Part shown: piece by piece, positions 13,801 to 28,800 of the stretch
Layout: each line of letters opens with the position of its first letter
How positions within the stretch are numbered: position 1 is the first letter of the stretch
Made by a program: the position numbers and the translations under genes
Notes under the pieces: generated by a model
Told to the model about the DNA's origin: nothing
Seen by the model: only the letters and a program-made list of their open reading frames with translations
Database searches by the model: none
NCBI RefSeq assembly: GCF_964355755.1
Contig: NC_092672.1
Coordinates: forward strand, 8,620,001 to 8,680,000
DNA: 60,000 nucleotides
Direction: 5' to 3'
DNA from: Antedon mediterranea
Taxonomy: Eukaryota > Echinodermata > Crinoidea > Comatulida > Antedonidae

Positions 13801-16800
13801 ATTCACCTAACTATTATAAATGACTGAAAACAAAAACAAGTACCACTAAAAAAAAACAAGATAAAAGTACAAAAATTTCCCAGTGATTAATAACAATCAA
13901 ATGAACCTGTCTGCCGTTACACAGAGAGTAGTTAATAAAGTTTATATATCATTAATTTAAAAAAGATAACATTACTTAATGATAAAACTACAAGTTCTAA
14001 GAAAATTGATATCCTTCATAAATGATTAAACACAGGGTCAGGATTTAGGTTAAGTTAACTTTGTTATGTTTAATATCAAATATATCTTTACATGCCATTT
14101 TGCATCATTTTCATGTGAAAAAATCACTGCAGAACCTACTCAATACAATTACATTGCCTTATTAAATGTAGGCCTACAACTATTCGTCTGCATCTACACT
14201 ACATGCACAGCTGCTGTTTGGTTAAGGGGAACCATGAGGAAAATATCAGTGTGAATGAATGCCTACACACCTCAACAGAGGTTCTATTAAGTACTATCGA
14301 TCGATACAAAATATGATAATTCTAAATGTTGTAACTGGCACAAAAAAATAAATTAAAAAAAAAAAAAAAATAATAATGTTTGTTTGTCCTCTGAATTATT
14401 GTTGACTAATATATTAAAAAATACATTTTCACTCAATCGATTTACAGGGTAATGTCCCCTTATTAGGTGTTCTACTAATATGGGTTGAGTATAAATAATG
14501 CTAGTTAGAACATACAGTATTTCCTCTTAAAATAGGGGTACAGTATCTACTAAATAGGGAGTGCCAAAGGGGTGCAGACTGGGAGATGGGGGGGGGGAGG
14601 GGTTTGTAGGGGTTTACTACATTAGTTTGTTTATATTTCATGTCTGAAACAAATTACAAAAAATATTTTTAAATTTTATCAACATTGGACAAACACCTGG
14701 ATCTGAAACATATAGTCTTCAGTGAATAAAAGTCTATCAACAATCATTTTTAACTTTTAAGTACAATGTCACTTCCAATTTCCGAACGTGAATAACTATT
14801 TGACGACTAAGTGGGCATTACTTTTAGAAATGTACATTTCATTATGTGATAATGTCCATAACAAATTATTATCAATTATTAATGTGTTGGCTGAATGTTT
14901 CAGAAACTTTCACTTTTGGGCGACGAATTGAAACACCTTTACCAATAAAAGAAAAAGCTGAAATTTAATTTTTTTAAATAAAGAAAATTTCACTGTCTGA
15001 AAAATAAATATAATTCAGTTGTATTTCAAGCAGCTGTGTTATTGAAAATTACATCTAAAATGGCAATAAGGGCACAAACACAAAATATCTAATGAAAATA
15101 ACATAGTTTGCTGTACTCAATCTTTTCTAAGACAATTTATTCAAAACTAAAATTTCTTATTTAATCACTACTCAACATATGACTTGCATTTTTATTTCAA
15201 GAAAACCTATATTACTTGATTTGTTGAAAGAAATAAATTATTGATTTTATGAATTTTTATGCTGTCCATCCACAGTACAAATTATTATCTTGTTATTTCA
15301 TTCTTAAAATGTAAAATATAAATTATATAGAGTAAAAAAAAAAAGAACTTAGCCAGACTGGGTAAATTTATGGCAACAATATGACCCCCAGAATTTCAAG
15401 CGTTTCCTGATTGGGTGCACTTAAACCCCCTTAACAAATTCTGACATTATGGACAAAGATCTTTATCGTAATATCTCGTACGATACAATGGAAACATGTT
15501 AGTGTCCAAATCGCTTTGAATCGTAAATATGTCTATGGTTATGGAACAGGTGAAGAACATTATTAAACTTTCAAATCAAATTTGTCCATGTGACGTGAAG
15601 TTATTATTAAGGGATACATGAGTACAAATGAAAGTACATGGGAAAATACAGTCACCAAAACAACTTGTTTTTTAAATAATATAATGCCTGCCGGTGCACT
15701 GTAAAGTTATTATAGACTGTTGCTATTGTTGTATATTACACTGCATTTTTGATGGAACACAATGCTGGTTAGATAAAGGCCTTCTGTAGGTCCGACTGGA
15801 ACCAGGGAGCATGTCTGCCTGGAACCATGAGATATCCTAACCTGCCTCAAATTAAGGCTGCCTCAATGCAAATTTGGCTTATTTAATATTAAATTACATT
15901 GCATATTGTTTTGCATAACGTCTGCTTACTGTACTATGGTCAAGATTCCTGCTTCATGTGATTCCCCACTTATTCAAAACACAAAATACTGGTCCGTAAT
16001 TCTGGCGAAACCACGCAATATTTGGAACTAGATGGAACATGGCCAATATTTTTTAATTACTCTGAATTAGTTATTAAGTACAGATTGGCAATTGTATCGA
16101 CCTTTTTTAAATTCACTACCATACTAATTTGTTCTGGAATATGTTTGCCATATGACATCAAACTGATTAAAGAATTGATGATGTATTTTTATAAACCTAC
16201 TGTACCTTAATGGAAAAAGAAACAATGGCTAGAATGTACACAAAACAAACATACCATAATCTGATATTTTAACTCACACTGACAGTAATAAATATGTATG
16301 GAGACAAGATAATGAATGTCCTTGAAAGGAATTCAATCATTAGGTGTTTTTAACGAAAATCATTTTCCCCTAAGAAATGAATGAGGTTTACAACAGAGGG
16401 TGGAGAACATTTAAAGATAACATCTAGACAGTATGGTGCCATTCTAGTAATTGCTCATTCTTGTAATGTTTGGCTAGGGTAATTTATAATAATGTTTTGG
16501 AAATGAACAAATATCTTGTAATTTTAAAGTTCAAATTTTGCTTGTCAATATAATAAAATATACATTTTTTAAATTAGTGATAATTTTTATATTAAATATG
16601 GCCATCACCTGACAAGGTGAACATTTTCATAAAGTTACCCATGAGTATCCAAAATGTATGCTTTAATAAACCTGACTAATTTGAATAAAACCCAAGTGGG
16701 AAAACAGAATGTACTGAGGTCAATTTCCATCCAGGTCACTGAATAATGTATAGGTACAGTCCCGGGAAATGTATCCAGGTCAGTGGGATGTACTCATCTA

Positions 16801-19800
16801 GCCCAATGGGAAGTGTCCATCTATACAACAGAGGGAATTCATTGGGGATGCATTGGGGGATGTAACAAGGAGTTTAAATATTCATCTAGCCATGGCATTG
16901 ATAAAGTCAGGTTAACCAGGGAATGAGTAATGGGTACTTTTGCCATCAGGATAGAAACATTCAAAGTCAACACAGTTAATACAGCACATCCAGTTGCTCT
17001 TATCCCTTATTATAAATAGGATTTCATAATAGTCAGTAGGATTAGTATAATCCATCCAATTAAAGGATGAATAAGTTAATCCATTTATGTATCATTAATC
17101 CAATGTTGAAGATTTCAATTCAGAAATCCAAGAGCAAAAGAGATGATACAGATTCCTTCCAGTTAAACCAAGAATGTTTCAAAGTCCATCTTAATTTTAG
17201 TAAGATTTAGAATATTTACTTTCATCTTTTGAGGATTACTTCAACCTCTTATGGTCTGTTTTTTATGTTATCATTTAATTGGTTTATAGATTTTCTAGGT
17301 TATCATCAATACCCCTCTTATTAATTCTTTTTCTTTCTGTATTAGTGCTTTAACAGGTTCCTTTTCTATGGAAATTCTTTGAATGGTATAAATAACTACT
17401 GTAAGTTATCATTAAGGCAAAAGTTTGTTTTCATGTCTGAAGGTTATTAAAATTAGAAAGCTATCTATATGAAAAAAATATAAAGAAATGACAGTGATTG
17501 GAAGGCATTGACAGATGTCACTACACAAGTAGATGATGTACTCTTGTGCACAAATGGCCCAAGTTACAATACTGCCATCTGATCAAAAAGAGAGAGAAAG
17601 AGAAAGAGAAGTCACAAACAAGTCACAAACAGGGAACATGAACGGTAGAAGTCTAATTGGTTTTATTTAATTGGCTTGTATGTATGTCTATTGTTAATGA
17701 ATTGGGATTCTGTATTTTGGTTCATCCAAATGTGTAAGTTTCAACTTCATCAATAAGACCTTACTAATAATTATCTCTTAATTATTGATATTAGTCATGT
17801 TTTGGAAGAATATCAAAGTTGTTTTAAAAACTGAAATTGGATTAAACTACAAATTTTACGACAACTGTCGGTAATTTCTTTTCTCACAAATACGACAAAT
17901 GACGTTATTAACTAAGGTTAATTGTTTCCATTTTACAAATGCCAAATAGGAAACAATTGTTGTCTGTTAAACTTCTTTCTAATTCTGTTGTTTTTGTTTT
18001 GGATTTAGAAGGTAATTATATCTGACAAAACAAAGCTTTTCTGGAAAATGAAACCCTTTTTGGTAATTTTAGTTAGCCCCTTTTACCCTGACTTGTTATT
18101 AAAACTGTACCCTTTACATGATGTAATTTCTTTGTCATTCCTTATTATGATATTAAACAGAATTTGAAGATAATTATCGACTGTCTCATATTGCTTACTG
18201 AACTCATCAGAAAGTCTACAGTTATTGATACCCTATTAGACTGGTCATCCTATTAGTTTACAAACCGAACCTGTTTCGATACCATCAAATTCAAAACCTG
18301 TTTTTAGCATGCCGTGTTACTTCCTGTTTGTGAACTTTCAACGAATGGAGTCTGAACACAAGATTAAAACAACATTTATATACCCCAGCTTAACCTTGGT
18401 CTCAATTTGCAAGGAAATGAGATGTTTCCAAATGTTGATGTCCAAAATATATGTAGAGGCCAAGTAAAGAGGAAAAACAAATTATTTACTGGTCAACAAT
18501 TTTATTATCCAAGCGATTTTGCTATTATATAATATATATTTATCGTTTTGATTTAGCTTTTTCTTATTATATTCTGTACAGTATTTCCATATATTTCCTG
18601 CAGCCACTAATACGCAGAGCATTGTCAATTTTTCAGTAATTTGCCTTTGGATTTTTATATATATTATAAAAAAAATTATAAAAAAAAAATTATAAAGAAG
18701 GAACCATGCCAAAACAGAGATAGAAACCGCTTAAAATATAAAATGCTATATAAAATCTATGCAAGTAATTCAACCAGGAAAAAACAAACAATTGAAATGG
18801 AGAAAATCTTATTTTTCTTTAAGTGGTTCTGTAGGTGGTTAACATTGCCTGTTAAGTACTGCACATGGTTCAGTCTTGACATTGTTTTCACTTCAAACAA
18901 ATCTCAAGATCTATTTTTAAATTATTAGTAATTAGATGTTTGCAGAACAAATCAACAAAAGCAAAATGGTTTAAAGTTTAATTACAACCCTTCAGAAGAT
19001 TACAATCTCAGAACACCACCTATAAATCAACACTTCCTTCAGATAACCCTGACTCTCATATTTTACCTTATATGCATTTACCGATGCTTTGCTTCTACTT
19101 TCATTACTTGTAGCGTTAATTTAGCTGTACATACCAATTACCTAATTATACTTATCATGTCAATTAGTGTGAAAAGGAAGACATTATACCAGCCGCAGAT
19201 TAATCAAGAAAACCACAGTCCTGTATGAATATGGCGCCGCTTAAATTACAAACTATATCCACATTTTTAAGATATTGTGGTAACCTGTGTCCCCAAGGGA
19301 GACCACTGTGATTCGCCCATCCCTTCACTGTGTGAATAAGATGCGAATTAAAAATACAGTACTAATTCCAGAGGGAGCTCTCAATGGTCTAGAAATGATC
19401 AGTAGCCTATTGTACAAACCTACCAATTGACTTGATTATGTTGTTTTTCTTATGTAAAATACTGGAACACCACCCTTAAACTTAAAGTCACAAAATCAAA
19501 GAATAAAATGGTATAAACTACCTCCAAGATAATTGATTAAAAATTTTTACTTACATCGGTTGTTTTGAGCCTTGAGCGTATCAATCTATCTCGTTCTCTC
19601 ATAAATTGTTGCCTTGTGTCAACTTCATCTACCTCTAGATCCACTAAAATTAACAAAGTAACATTATATTATTTGTTAAGATTTTAATATCAAAATATCT
19701 TCGTAGATTTAAACACTATCTCTTTCGGCATAAATAACAATCAATCTGGAAAAAGAGAAATTGGGTATGGAATTATAAAGTACAGTAAGAAAATGTTGGT

Positions 19801-22800
19801 GAAGAGATGGACTTCGAATTGGATGATGATGGTGGTGATGAAAAGAACTAGTATCAAGTTGTTATAAGATACTTTGCAGCAGGAATTGGCACAAGCTGAC
19901 TAATTTATATGAGAAAACAAGCTAAACGTTTGTTAACTGGTGGAACATGCCTGAAGCCCTTGTATACCCTCACAACTATGAAATTCAAACTCAAGTAAAC
20001 TGTTGGTACGGCAACGGAAAAAATTGAACTTTTGTGTGGTGTTATTTATTATAATATTCACCAAAAATGTTTAGTTTGAACTTTTGTGTGATGTTACTAT
20101 AAGTTTATTTATTATAATATTCACCAAAAATGTTTTTTTTTAATATAATAAAACATTTCCTCAACAACTTTCTTGCATCATCATCTTCTTCCTATACTGT
20201 GCAAAACCTCATATTTGAGTATAGTCACAGCTTTGGCTTTCTAGTTTTCTTTAAATTTTTCAACTGATAAGCCAAAATGTGTGTATATTATTACTTTGAT
20301 ACAATTTGTAGAAACTTCTTGAAAGACATTGTCAGGAGTTGAATAATACTTGATTTATGACAGATTTTCCTCAAGAACTGTGTGAATGAATAAATTACTA
20401 TTAATAATTTGTTATGACAGATTATCAAAAAGGGAAGAGCTGTTAGAACAGCAATCAATCAGATATATTGGAGAGTTAATTTATAGGAATAGCAGCGGGT
20501 GCAAAATTGATGATGTCACAAGCAATTAACTGAAAAGTTATAATTGGAAATGGGAAGGGTACTCTAGGTTAAGATATACAATCGTGTTTAGGAATTAAAT
20601 CATTAAAATTGTTGTAGAACTGAATATCTATTTTATACTTAGTATTTCACTTAAGAAAATAAATACAATGTTTCCCCTCCAGTGTTCTAAATAACTAGCA
20701 ATCTGTAATGTTATTAGAATACAGTAATTGCTTGAAAAATGTCAAAAATATAAAGAAAATGTTTGCTGGTTGTCATTTAAACAAAAAACAGATACTTTTG
20801 TCAAGTACTTGCACCTTCATCTGCCAATCTGTAAATTTAACTTTTTGTGGAATAATTCATTTAATTTACCGATGAATCTGCTTACTTGGTTTGGTTACTG
20901 AGTTTTTTTAGATTTGTTTTATCAACTAGCAAAACTTTGCTTGTTGTAGAATTTAAAAACTTAATGTCTTATAATTTTTTCAAAGCATTTATAGTGCAAT
21001 TACTGAATATGGTCACTGTTAAAACTATACTATAAATTTTACTCAAACAAATTGCAGTGTTCTACTACCTGAATAACACTATGTAAAATATTAAATTAAA
21101 TCTAAAATTAACCAACATTGGTAAAAAATTAAAAAACTACAAAAACATTACTAGCTGGTGAATTAATAATGAATCCAGGATGTTTAAATTAAACCACAGC
21201 ACAATAGGAAATAGTTGATATGTCGTAATACTAAAATATTACAATGAAGTATCAAAATTTATAATAATTTAGAAATAAGGGAATATTAAATAAAGTACAA
21301 ATATATAAATGATGTTTTCATTATAATAGTAGGATGTATAAATTAACATAATAATTAAGACTGAATTGAGAACTTGGTGGAAACTTATAAATTAGTAAAT
21401 TGATTACTCATATAACAATTATAAATGACATCTCTGGAGGTTTGTATTTAAATGAATAATGTGTTTTGTAATACATTCTTTCAACAATTTGGTATGTAGT
21501 AGTAAGGTGTGTATTTCTAATAATTTTCAATCATAATTTTCAAAAAAATTTAATGAAATTGATTTTGTTTAATTTTAGTTTGCCTAAGCTTCCGCTTTAA
21601 TCTTTTTTATTTCTGGTATTCCATTTTGACGATATTTTCCATTGCCTTTTCAACTCCAGCCTCAATTTTTTCATAAACATAAAGTACATTATAATGATTT
21701 AATTAAATGAATATCAGTTCCGAGACTGATTCCCAGCAATATTAGTTAAAAAATTAACAATACAGGACATGATAGGCAAATGAATTAAACTTTATGGATG
21801 CAATCGGAAAAACTTAAATATTGTATGTTAATTCCATGCGACTTCTCTACATGGGAAAGCATGCGATTTATATATAAAATGTCCATTTAAATTTATTCAA
21901 ATTGATTGATTCCAAGCCAAGTGGAATTATACACCGAAATAGCTGAGAAACCGGCGGATTCTTCCTCGGGTGTGGCTCGATTGTTCACTCCGGTGGAAGT
22001 GTTAAGACACGGATTAAGCTGTTGTCACCATTTGAAGTAGTTAGGCTTATTAGATACATGTGAACAATTAAAGCGTTTCCTATGTTTGAGGAATATTCCA
22101 TGGTTATCGTTTAATTACGGGATACGTGGCTATAAACAGCATGGCACTTTCTTGAAGTGTTAATAAGACGCACATGGAAATATAACAGTATTATGAAATC
22201 CTGGCAAAGGTATTTTCAAACATACACAATATATTTCACTCCAAAAAAAATAATAAACTAATTTTCTTCTGATATTTTTAAAGTATGTGTCTTTTTATGT
22301 TGTAGTTTTAATATTTGTTCTAATTTGCATAATTGTGATTTTACAATACAAGCCGAATCGTTGCCTAAAACCTAAAATAGAGAACAAAATTTTGACTTAA
22401 ATTTTAAACTAAGTTTTACCCATTTGGCTAGACAATTGTTGACAAAAATGAAAATATCAATTATCTTGACCAATAGAGCAAAGGACGGGTCCTGTCACAA
22501 AATGATTGAAAAGTAAGTGAAGCAGAAATCCCTTTAAATGACCATTGATGGTGCAGAAATCATTTGACCAATAGAAAATATGGCGTAGTAGTTTAAGACA
22601 ACTTAAGGAATTAGAGATAGAAGAAGCAAGCAGTTTCCAGTTAACTTGTTGATAGATATTCTATCTAAATATATACAAAATAATTTTTCTAAAAATTGCT
22701 GCAAAGTCATTCAAAATTATTTCAAAATTTTGGTGTTAAAAATAGACTATTTAGTTTGGTATCAGTCTTATACCTCGCTTGAACATTTTATCTTAATGTT

Positions 22801-25800
22801 CTAATTTGCATATTTGTGAAAACATCTGATGTGACTATACAAATTTAACAATTACTTAATTAATTTTTAAATCAAACAACGCATACCCTAAATTACTTTT
22901 TGTAAAGACTTCAAAATGACTTGCATAATTATTGTCACTTCTTATCAAGTCAGATGGATTAAAGAATTAAAATTTAAATGATCTATTCCACCCACAAAAT
23001 AACAACAAAATCGGTAAAGTAACAAAATTAGTGCTTCGTGAGAGTTCACCTTGAACAACTACATTGTACGGACTTGTTACAAGGTACCTGTCGGCACTTC
23101 TTTTTTTTTCGCACTTCCCGTCACTTATTTCTGTCAATAACCATCTCTTTCTTTCACTGCCAAAGGATCTTCCTGTTATTTGAATAAAATGTGTCCCAAA
23201 ATTTGTTGATCATTTTTTCGTTTATTTTGTGTTTAGTTTAATTTGCTGGCTTGCTTTTCGTACAATAACAATATTGTCATTGTGAAAACAATGAGTAATC
23301 GGGAAAATTGTTTAAGGTCATATTCACAAAGCAAAAGTACTTTTCTATTTAACATTCAACATTACTAGATATATTTAGACCCCTGGATATAAAATATAAA
23401 GAAAAAAAAATGTTGTAGAGGATGTTGAAAGAAAATGAGTTGATGACTAGGCCAATTGTACTAACTGTTTCTATAACACTTAATGCTTTATATTACTGTA
23501 CTATTTAGTTTTATGTTGGAAGTACGAGGAAGGTTTAAATTTCCAACTACGGCAGATTGTGTCCTCCATTATTAGTAAATGTATCACAGAAATGAAATAA
23601 ATAAATACAGTAAACAAATTGTTCTATAGGATGTTAAAAGATATAATGATGATTTTGTGTCATTTTTATTTGTATGTGAAAGTATTATACTCCAAGTACA
23701 AAACATTTCCTTACCATTTTTCTTTATTTCTATTCATTTGGGAACAAACACCAACTGTTCTGACAAAACACCTTATTTTGCGATGGGTTTTGTATAATAT
23801 ATTTAAATTATCTGTTTAATTAATTAATTTACTGTTTGTTAAAATGTACTAGGGAGTGATTGCAAAATGTGTCTGAGATTTATATTCTCACTCCTGGTTA
23901 ATATTCATTGGTGACCAAATAAATATAATTATTTTAAAGTCCAAAGGCAAATTAGTGAAAAAATGACAATGCTGTGATTATGAGTGGCTAGATTTCAATA
24001 GAGAAAAATTATTATTTAATAAAGATATTGAGAATGTTTCAATAATTATTCTGTTTATTAAATACCAAAAATGAAAGTTAAAACATGAACAATTTATAAT
24101 CTGCGTTGGCTACCCACTTGAAATAATTCTCCATTTGTGAGATAGTTGAACATAATCTTGGACATATCATTAAACTTTCTCTTTCTTTTCTCAGTACGTT
24201 GGTGCTTAAAAACATGATAATGAAGAAAAGAAACATAAAGATGGACTTTTGACTGAACTAGCGGTAATAACATTTAAGCTTCATAATTTAAACAAAGGAA
24301 CTATAGGATAACCCAAATCAATAAATTATTTAATTTATTAATTTCTATTTCTTTTAATTTAATTTAAAACTGTAAGTAATATCATTTTTGTTCAGTAGCT
24401 ATACAGCTGTCTAGGCTAACTGTATTATGTATAAAAACATGTAAATAATTAAATATAGCACAATTAATTAACTATAATATCTCTATGATTAACCCCAGTT
24501 AATGAAAGAAAAATTATAGCACACATGGCAATGGTCTGGCATTTTATAATCTAAAACAAAAGACAAAATGATACAAGATGGACTTTGAAAATAGTAATTT
24601 AAAAAAAATATATATCTTTATAGGAAATTTGGTTGTAATTTTTCAAGGGACAATAATATAATACACTATAGTATAAATAAAAATGAAATTAGAACAATAA
24701 CATGATTGAATAAAGTAGGGGAAGTGAGACAAACCCAAGTGACAATCTGATGGATTGATTGATTACAAATTATAATTGTTTTATTAAGTTGTTTTGTACT
24801 AGGTGTTTGTGTAACTACTAGGTTTAAGTTGAACAATTGTGAGAGGTAAGATAATATAATGGGTTTGCCTGTACAGAGAAATCATTTTACAAAACACAGG
24901 TTTATCTCAGCCCAAAATGATGTAAGCAAAAACGTAATAAGAATCAATAAACATTTAATTTCTTCTGTTACTGTAGTATCAAAGGAAAAGGTCTACAGTT
25001 TTCTATTTAAATTGGATATATGAACATTTGAACTTGAGTAATACTTTGATAATGTTTCCATGCTTGCTTAATATTCCACACCCTCTAGGTGAACATGAGA
25101 ATTAAAATGATTAAATAAATTTACAATAATTAATCATTCCTTTTTACTAATTAATTTACAGACTGCCTATAGGCTTGTTTTAAACTAGCAATAGTGTAAA
25201 AACTAACTGTAATGATTAATTAACACAGATTTTGATTTCCTGAAAATGGTCATTAATTGTAAAGTTAATCAAAGCATTTAGTACATCCTGTATTGTTACG
25301 GTCAGCTAGGCTTTTTTTTCTTAAGCTTTGTCTACACTATCAAACTTGATGTGACAAAAAAAATGTGATGTGCCCATATATGGACATGATGATGTCATAT
25401 CACTACCATATTTGGGCATATCACTACCATATTTGGGCATATCACTACCATATTTGGGCATATCACTACCATATTTATTGTCAAACTAGTTTGAAACAGA
25501 GCGTTATTCTCTCACAAACTCTCAACAGAGAATACACAGGTGAAGATTTATGAGAAAGTAAAATCTGGCAAATTTTGATTATTGAGATAATGAATGATTG
25601 TATTATAGGAAATAATAGACTGTGAATGTTTAATCCACCTTTGGGACACGTGCACAATAATCATTTTGTAAAAAGGGCAAGGCAATGCATACCCACCAGC
25701 TGTTTATGAGAAATTACTTTAGCCTAGGGTGTAGGCAGTGTAAAGCTGTGTCTTTGACAGGGTGTGTCCCCGGTTCAAGTCTTTTTTAGCATGTGGATAC

Positions 25801-28800
25801 GATATTGAGAGGGTTAGGTTCAGGTTTTTAGTGTGTCATAATGGGAGTGGATCTTGTTTAATTCTTAAAAGTAAGTATGAAGCAAATACACTACCTAAAG
25901 ATATTACCAGTAATTGCAAAAAAATATCTGGTTTACCATGAACTCCAATTTCTTTATCTATTTTTAGAGATTGATTGAAAAACATTGTCAACAAGACTTA
26001 ACCCTTTCACTGCGTATACCCGGTACTACCGGGTATAAACAAACGTCGTTGAAGTGCGTATACCCGGTAATACCGGGTATGGGCAAAACAATGATTTAAT
26101 CGTATTTGCCTATAATATATAGCACCCTCTATATTTGTTCGATGAACTTGAATATTTTTGCAAGTCATTAAAAAAATTTTCCAGCAAAAAAAACGACCCT
26201 CTATAGCTGTATTATTGTCTTGAAAATCATGCGCCCTCTATAGTTATATTATATATAGTATAGTGTATATAATAGTATTCTATCTTGGAAAGTTGTTTTG
26301 AGTAGCGTAATGGCGGCCATTTTGAAAGTAACCAAAATTTACCAGCCCCAATAGGGCAACATTGTGTTTATCACAACACGCAAAAAAAAAAAATTCTGAA
26401 ACAATAGTTAGTTTTGTACTATAGTGAATTTTTGGGAAATGTCATTATTTTCACGATTTTGCCCCAAAACTTTGATTTGTGCATAATTTTTATAAAATAA
26501 TAAAAATAATTCAATTTTTTTTTATATTTTTATTTGTTATACGTATCTTTATCAATATCCAGTTGGAAAAACGTATTCCATAAGAATTTCTTATAGAAAA
26601 TATAGTTTTTATCATTGATTCGATAAAAAACACGAAATCCAAAATACCTGTAATGACGTCACATGACGTCATCAATATGCAAATTACATTTTTTTTTATA
26701 CCTAACTGTAGACTAACCCTTTGCCCATCACACACCACAAAAATAATTACACAATTATCTCAATTAGTATTTTTTTGCAATTTATTAAAATACCATATGT
26801 TTTTCTTAAATATACATTACGCACAGAGGTGGGAATAATGCTCCGCAGTGAAAGGGTTAACCAAGAATTGAGGAAAATAGTCAAATTAAATTAACAAATC
26901 AAGACTCAAAACTAATTGAAAATCTAAAGAAATCTCATCATAAAATAAGTGGAGCCACTGGATTTGAGCTTTCTGAGAATAACATTAAGTTAGATTTGTA
27001 TAACTTAGTAATACCTTAACAAACCTCATTGAGGACTTTATCCTCGATTTTCTATGTTAGTAATGTTGTTAGTCAAAAGTAAAAATGATTCAGAGATGTT
27101 TTATGACTAGGCACGTTTTTCGACGTATAATGAAATTTATTGGAAATAAAACATACATGAATAAAGAAAGTCAATCAAATGATTATATGACTAATATTAA
27201 AAGTTACAGTATTAATATTATAGATCTATGCTAATACAGTAGTCTAAATTTGTACAGTATCTTTTCTTTAATATTAGTGAAATTGTTTAAAAATTAGATG
27301 TATAAATTGAATATACTGTAATGTTGTGTGTTATCTTGTTGGTATGTTATTTAAAACAACATTTAATGGATTATTTTGCATTTCTCATGAGCTTTTTGTA
27401 AGTTTATAAGATTCAATTAAATGATTAATTAAACATTAAAATAGGCTTTTATTATAATCAAAAAATGTTAGGGAAATGGAACAAAACACAGTAAATTTAA
27501 AATGATGTCAATATAAATGTATAGTTCAATTAAGATTACTAGAATTCAGAATGTAAAATTGAAAATCAATGGAACTGTAAAGAAATAAGTTCTTCATGGT
27601 AAACCAAACAATTAACATAATTAATTAGTAAGTCAACAATAGAATAAAGGAAGTATTTCAAATATTGATTACATAAACAGATAACATACTGTACATACAG
27701 TAAAAGATAAGATTAAGAGATAAACTCTATTGTGTTATAATACAAGGAGGATGGTATAACATATAACAACTTTTTTTTAACATAATTTACATGTACTGTA
27801 GAATAAGAATGGACAATGCAAGCACAAAAAACAGGGAATAATCTTTGCTGTTCTATCTTGACAACCAAAACATGGGAAAGCAACAGGGGTAGACCAGTAC
27901 ATACATTGACACCCTAAAGATGGATGGTGTGTGCTGATGAAAGAACAGATTCCCAATAGAATACATTTTTTATTTTTTTTTTTTATTTCATACTCATCCA
28001 ACAGCGAGTAACCCGCCAATTACAGGATGGATAAACTATTTAATAATTTCACAAGACAAACATATACACAAGATGCTCTACATAAACAAAGACTTATTAT
28101 TAAGTCTTTGGGAGTGGAGTTGTAAATTGTCATGAGAAAAAAACCCTGACATATGACAGGACTTGAACCCAGGACCCTTAGATTGGTAGCCAAGCTTCAT
28201 AACCACCAAGCCACAGCTCCACTCATGGTTGTATAAAAGAATCTAGTTTATGTTTATTCCAGACTACAGTATTAAAGCATAGGCCTACAGTAGTAAAACC
28301 ATTTGAAACCATTAAATAATATTAATAGCAAGGCGAACCTAACTTTGTTAGAGATATTAAAATAAAAAACCATTTGTTGGCTAAGAATAAAACAATTAGA
28401 GTATACTTACCAAGATCATTTTCTGTAATCTGCATCAGGTAGTCTCCATCAATACCACAACCTGTAGGAACACGAAGATATGAAATAACAGATGGATTAA
28501 TCCCATCACTGTATCCCAATTTCTCAACCACACGGCACCGCCGATTTGACTGGTTCGGTCGCCAAACACGTTTCAACATTTTGCAATAAAAAAGCAGTAA
28601 TAAGAAATAGTAATCCTATAAAACGTTGAGTTGCTCCGCGTCTTTAAAAAAATAGCGTACTGTTGCGTTGTGTCATCAAGTCAAGTATTGTTCAACGAGA
28701 AAATTAAAATGAGTGGCGCAATTACGATCAGTCGTCATCAAGCAAAGTCTCAAATGACAATGAGTATTCGTAGCAAATGATGATGCGATTAAATAATACG

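Larger units (their letters stand above)
2973..19554. other. Large intron of the two-SAM gene (~16.6 kb)
   Basis: No exon recognised between the candidate micro-exon and the 89-nt exon. It holds a degenerate short repeat (3700-3920), a TA-flanked element (4007-5550), a T-rich minisatellite (7245-7750), a MITE (8268-8445), a GA/TTGGA minisatellite (10620-11080), a foldback element (11813-11909), a spaced direct repeat (12293-12570) and a G-rich tract (14588-14613). I see nothing distinctive in 5560-7240, 12600-14430 and 14640-19550, apart from a short AGAGAGAAAGAG run near 17590. Confidence 0.5.
19644..28410. other. Intron of the two-SAM gene (~8.8 kb)
   Basis: No exon recognised. The interval contains a GC-richer unique stretch (21890-22200), MITE family A copy 3 (25321-25504), a tRNA-like SINE fragment (25705-25860), the piggyBac-type element (26002-26856) and a tRNA-like SINE (28145-28240). 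I see nothing else distinctive. Confidence 0.5.

Noticed and set aside
26511-26838. Frames of 75 and 61 codons on opposite strands
   Set aside because: They lie inside the piggyBac-type MITE, are short and have no resemblance to a transposase.
28145-28240. Possible tRNA gene on the minus strand
   Set aside because: A and B boxes are present but there is no matching acceptor stem or anticodon arm; other tRNA-like heads in the window share its layout, so it is a SINE head.
28322-28579. Minus-strand frame from ATG 28579 reading into the 51-nt SAM exon
   Set aside because: The exon has a good acceptor at 28462 and joins in phase to the upstream exon; the open intron sequence is short and unlike SAM.
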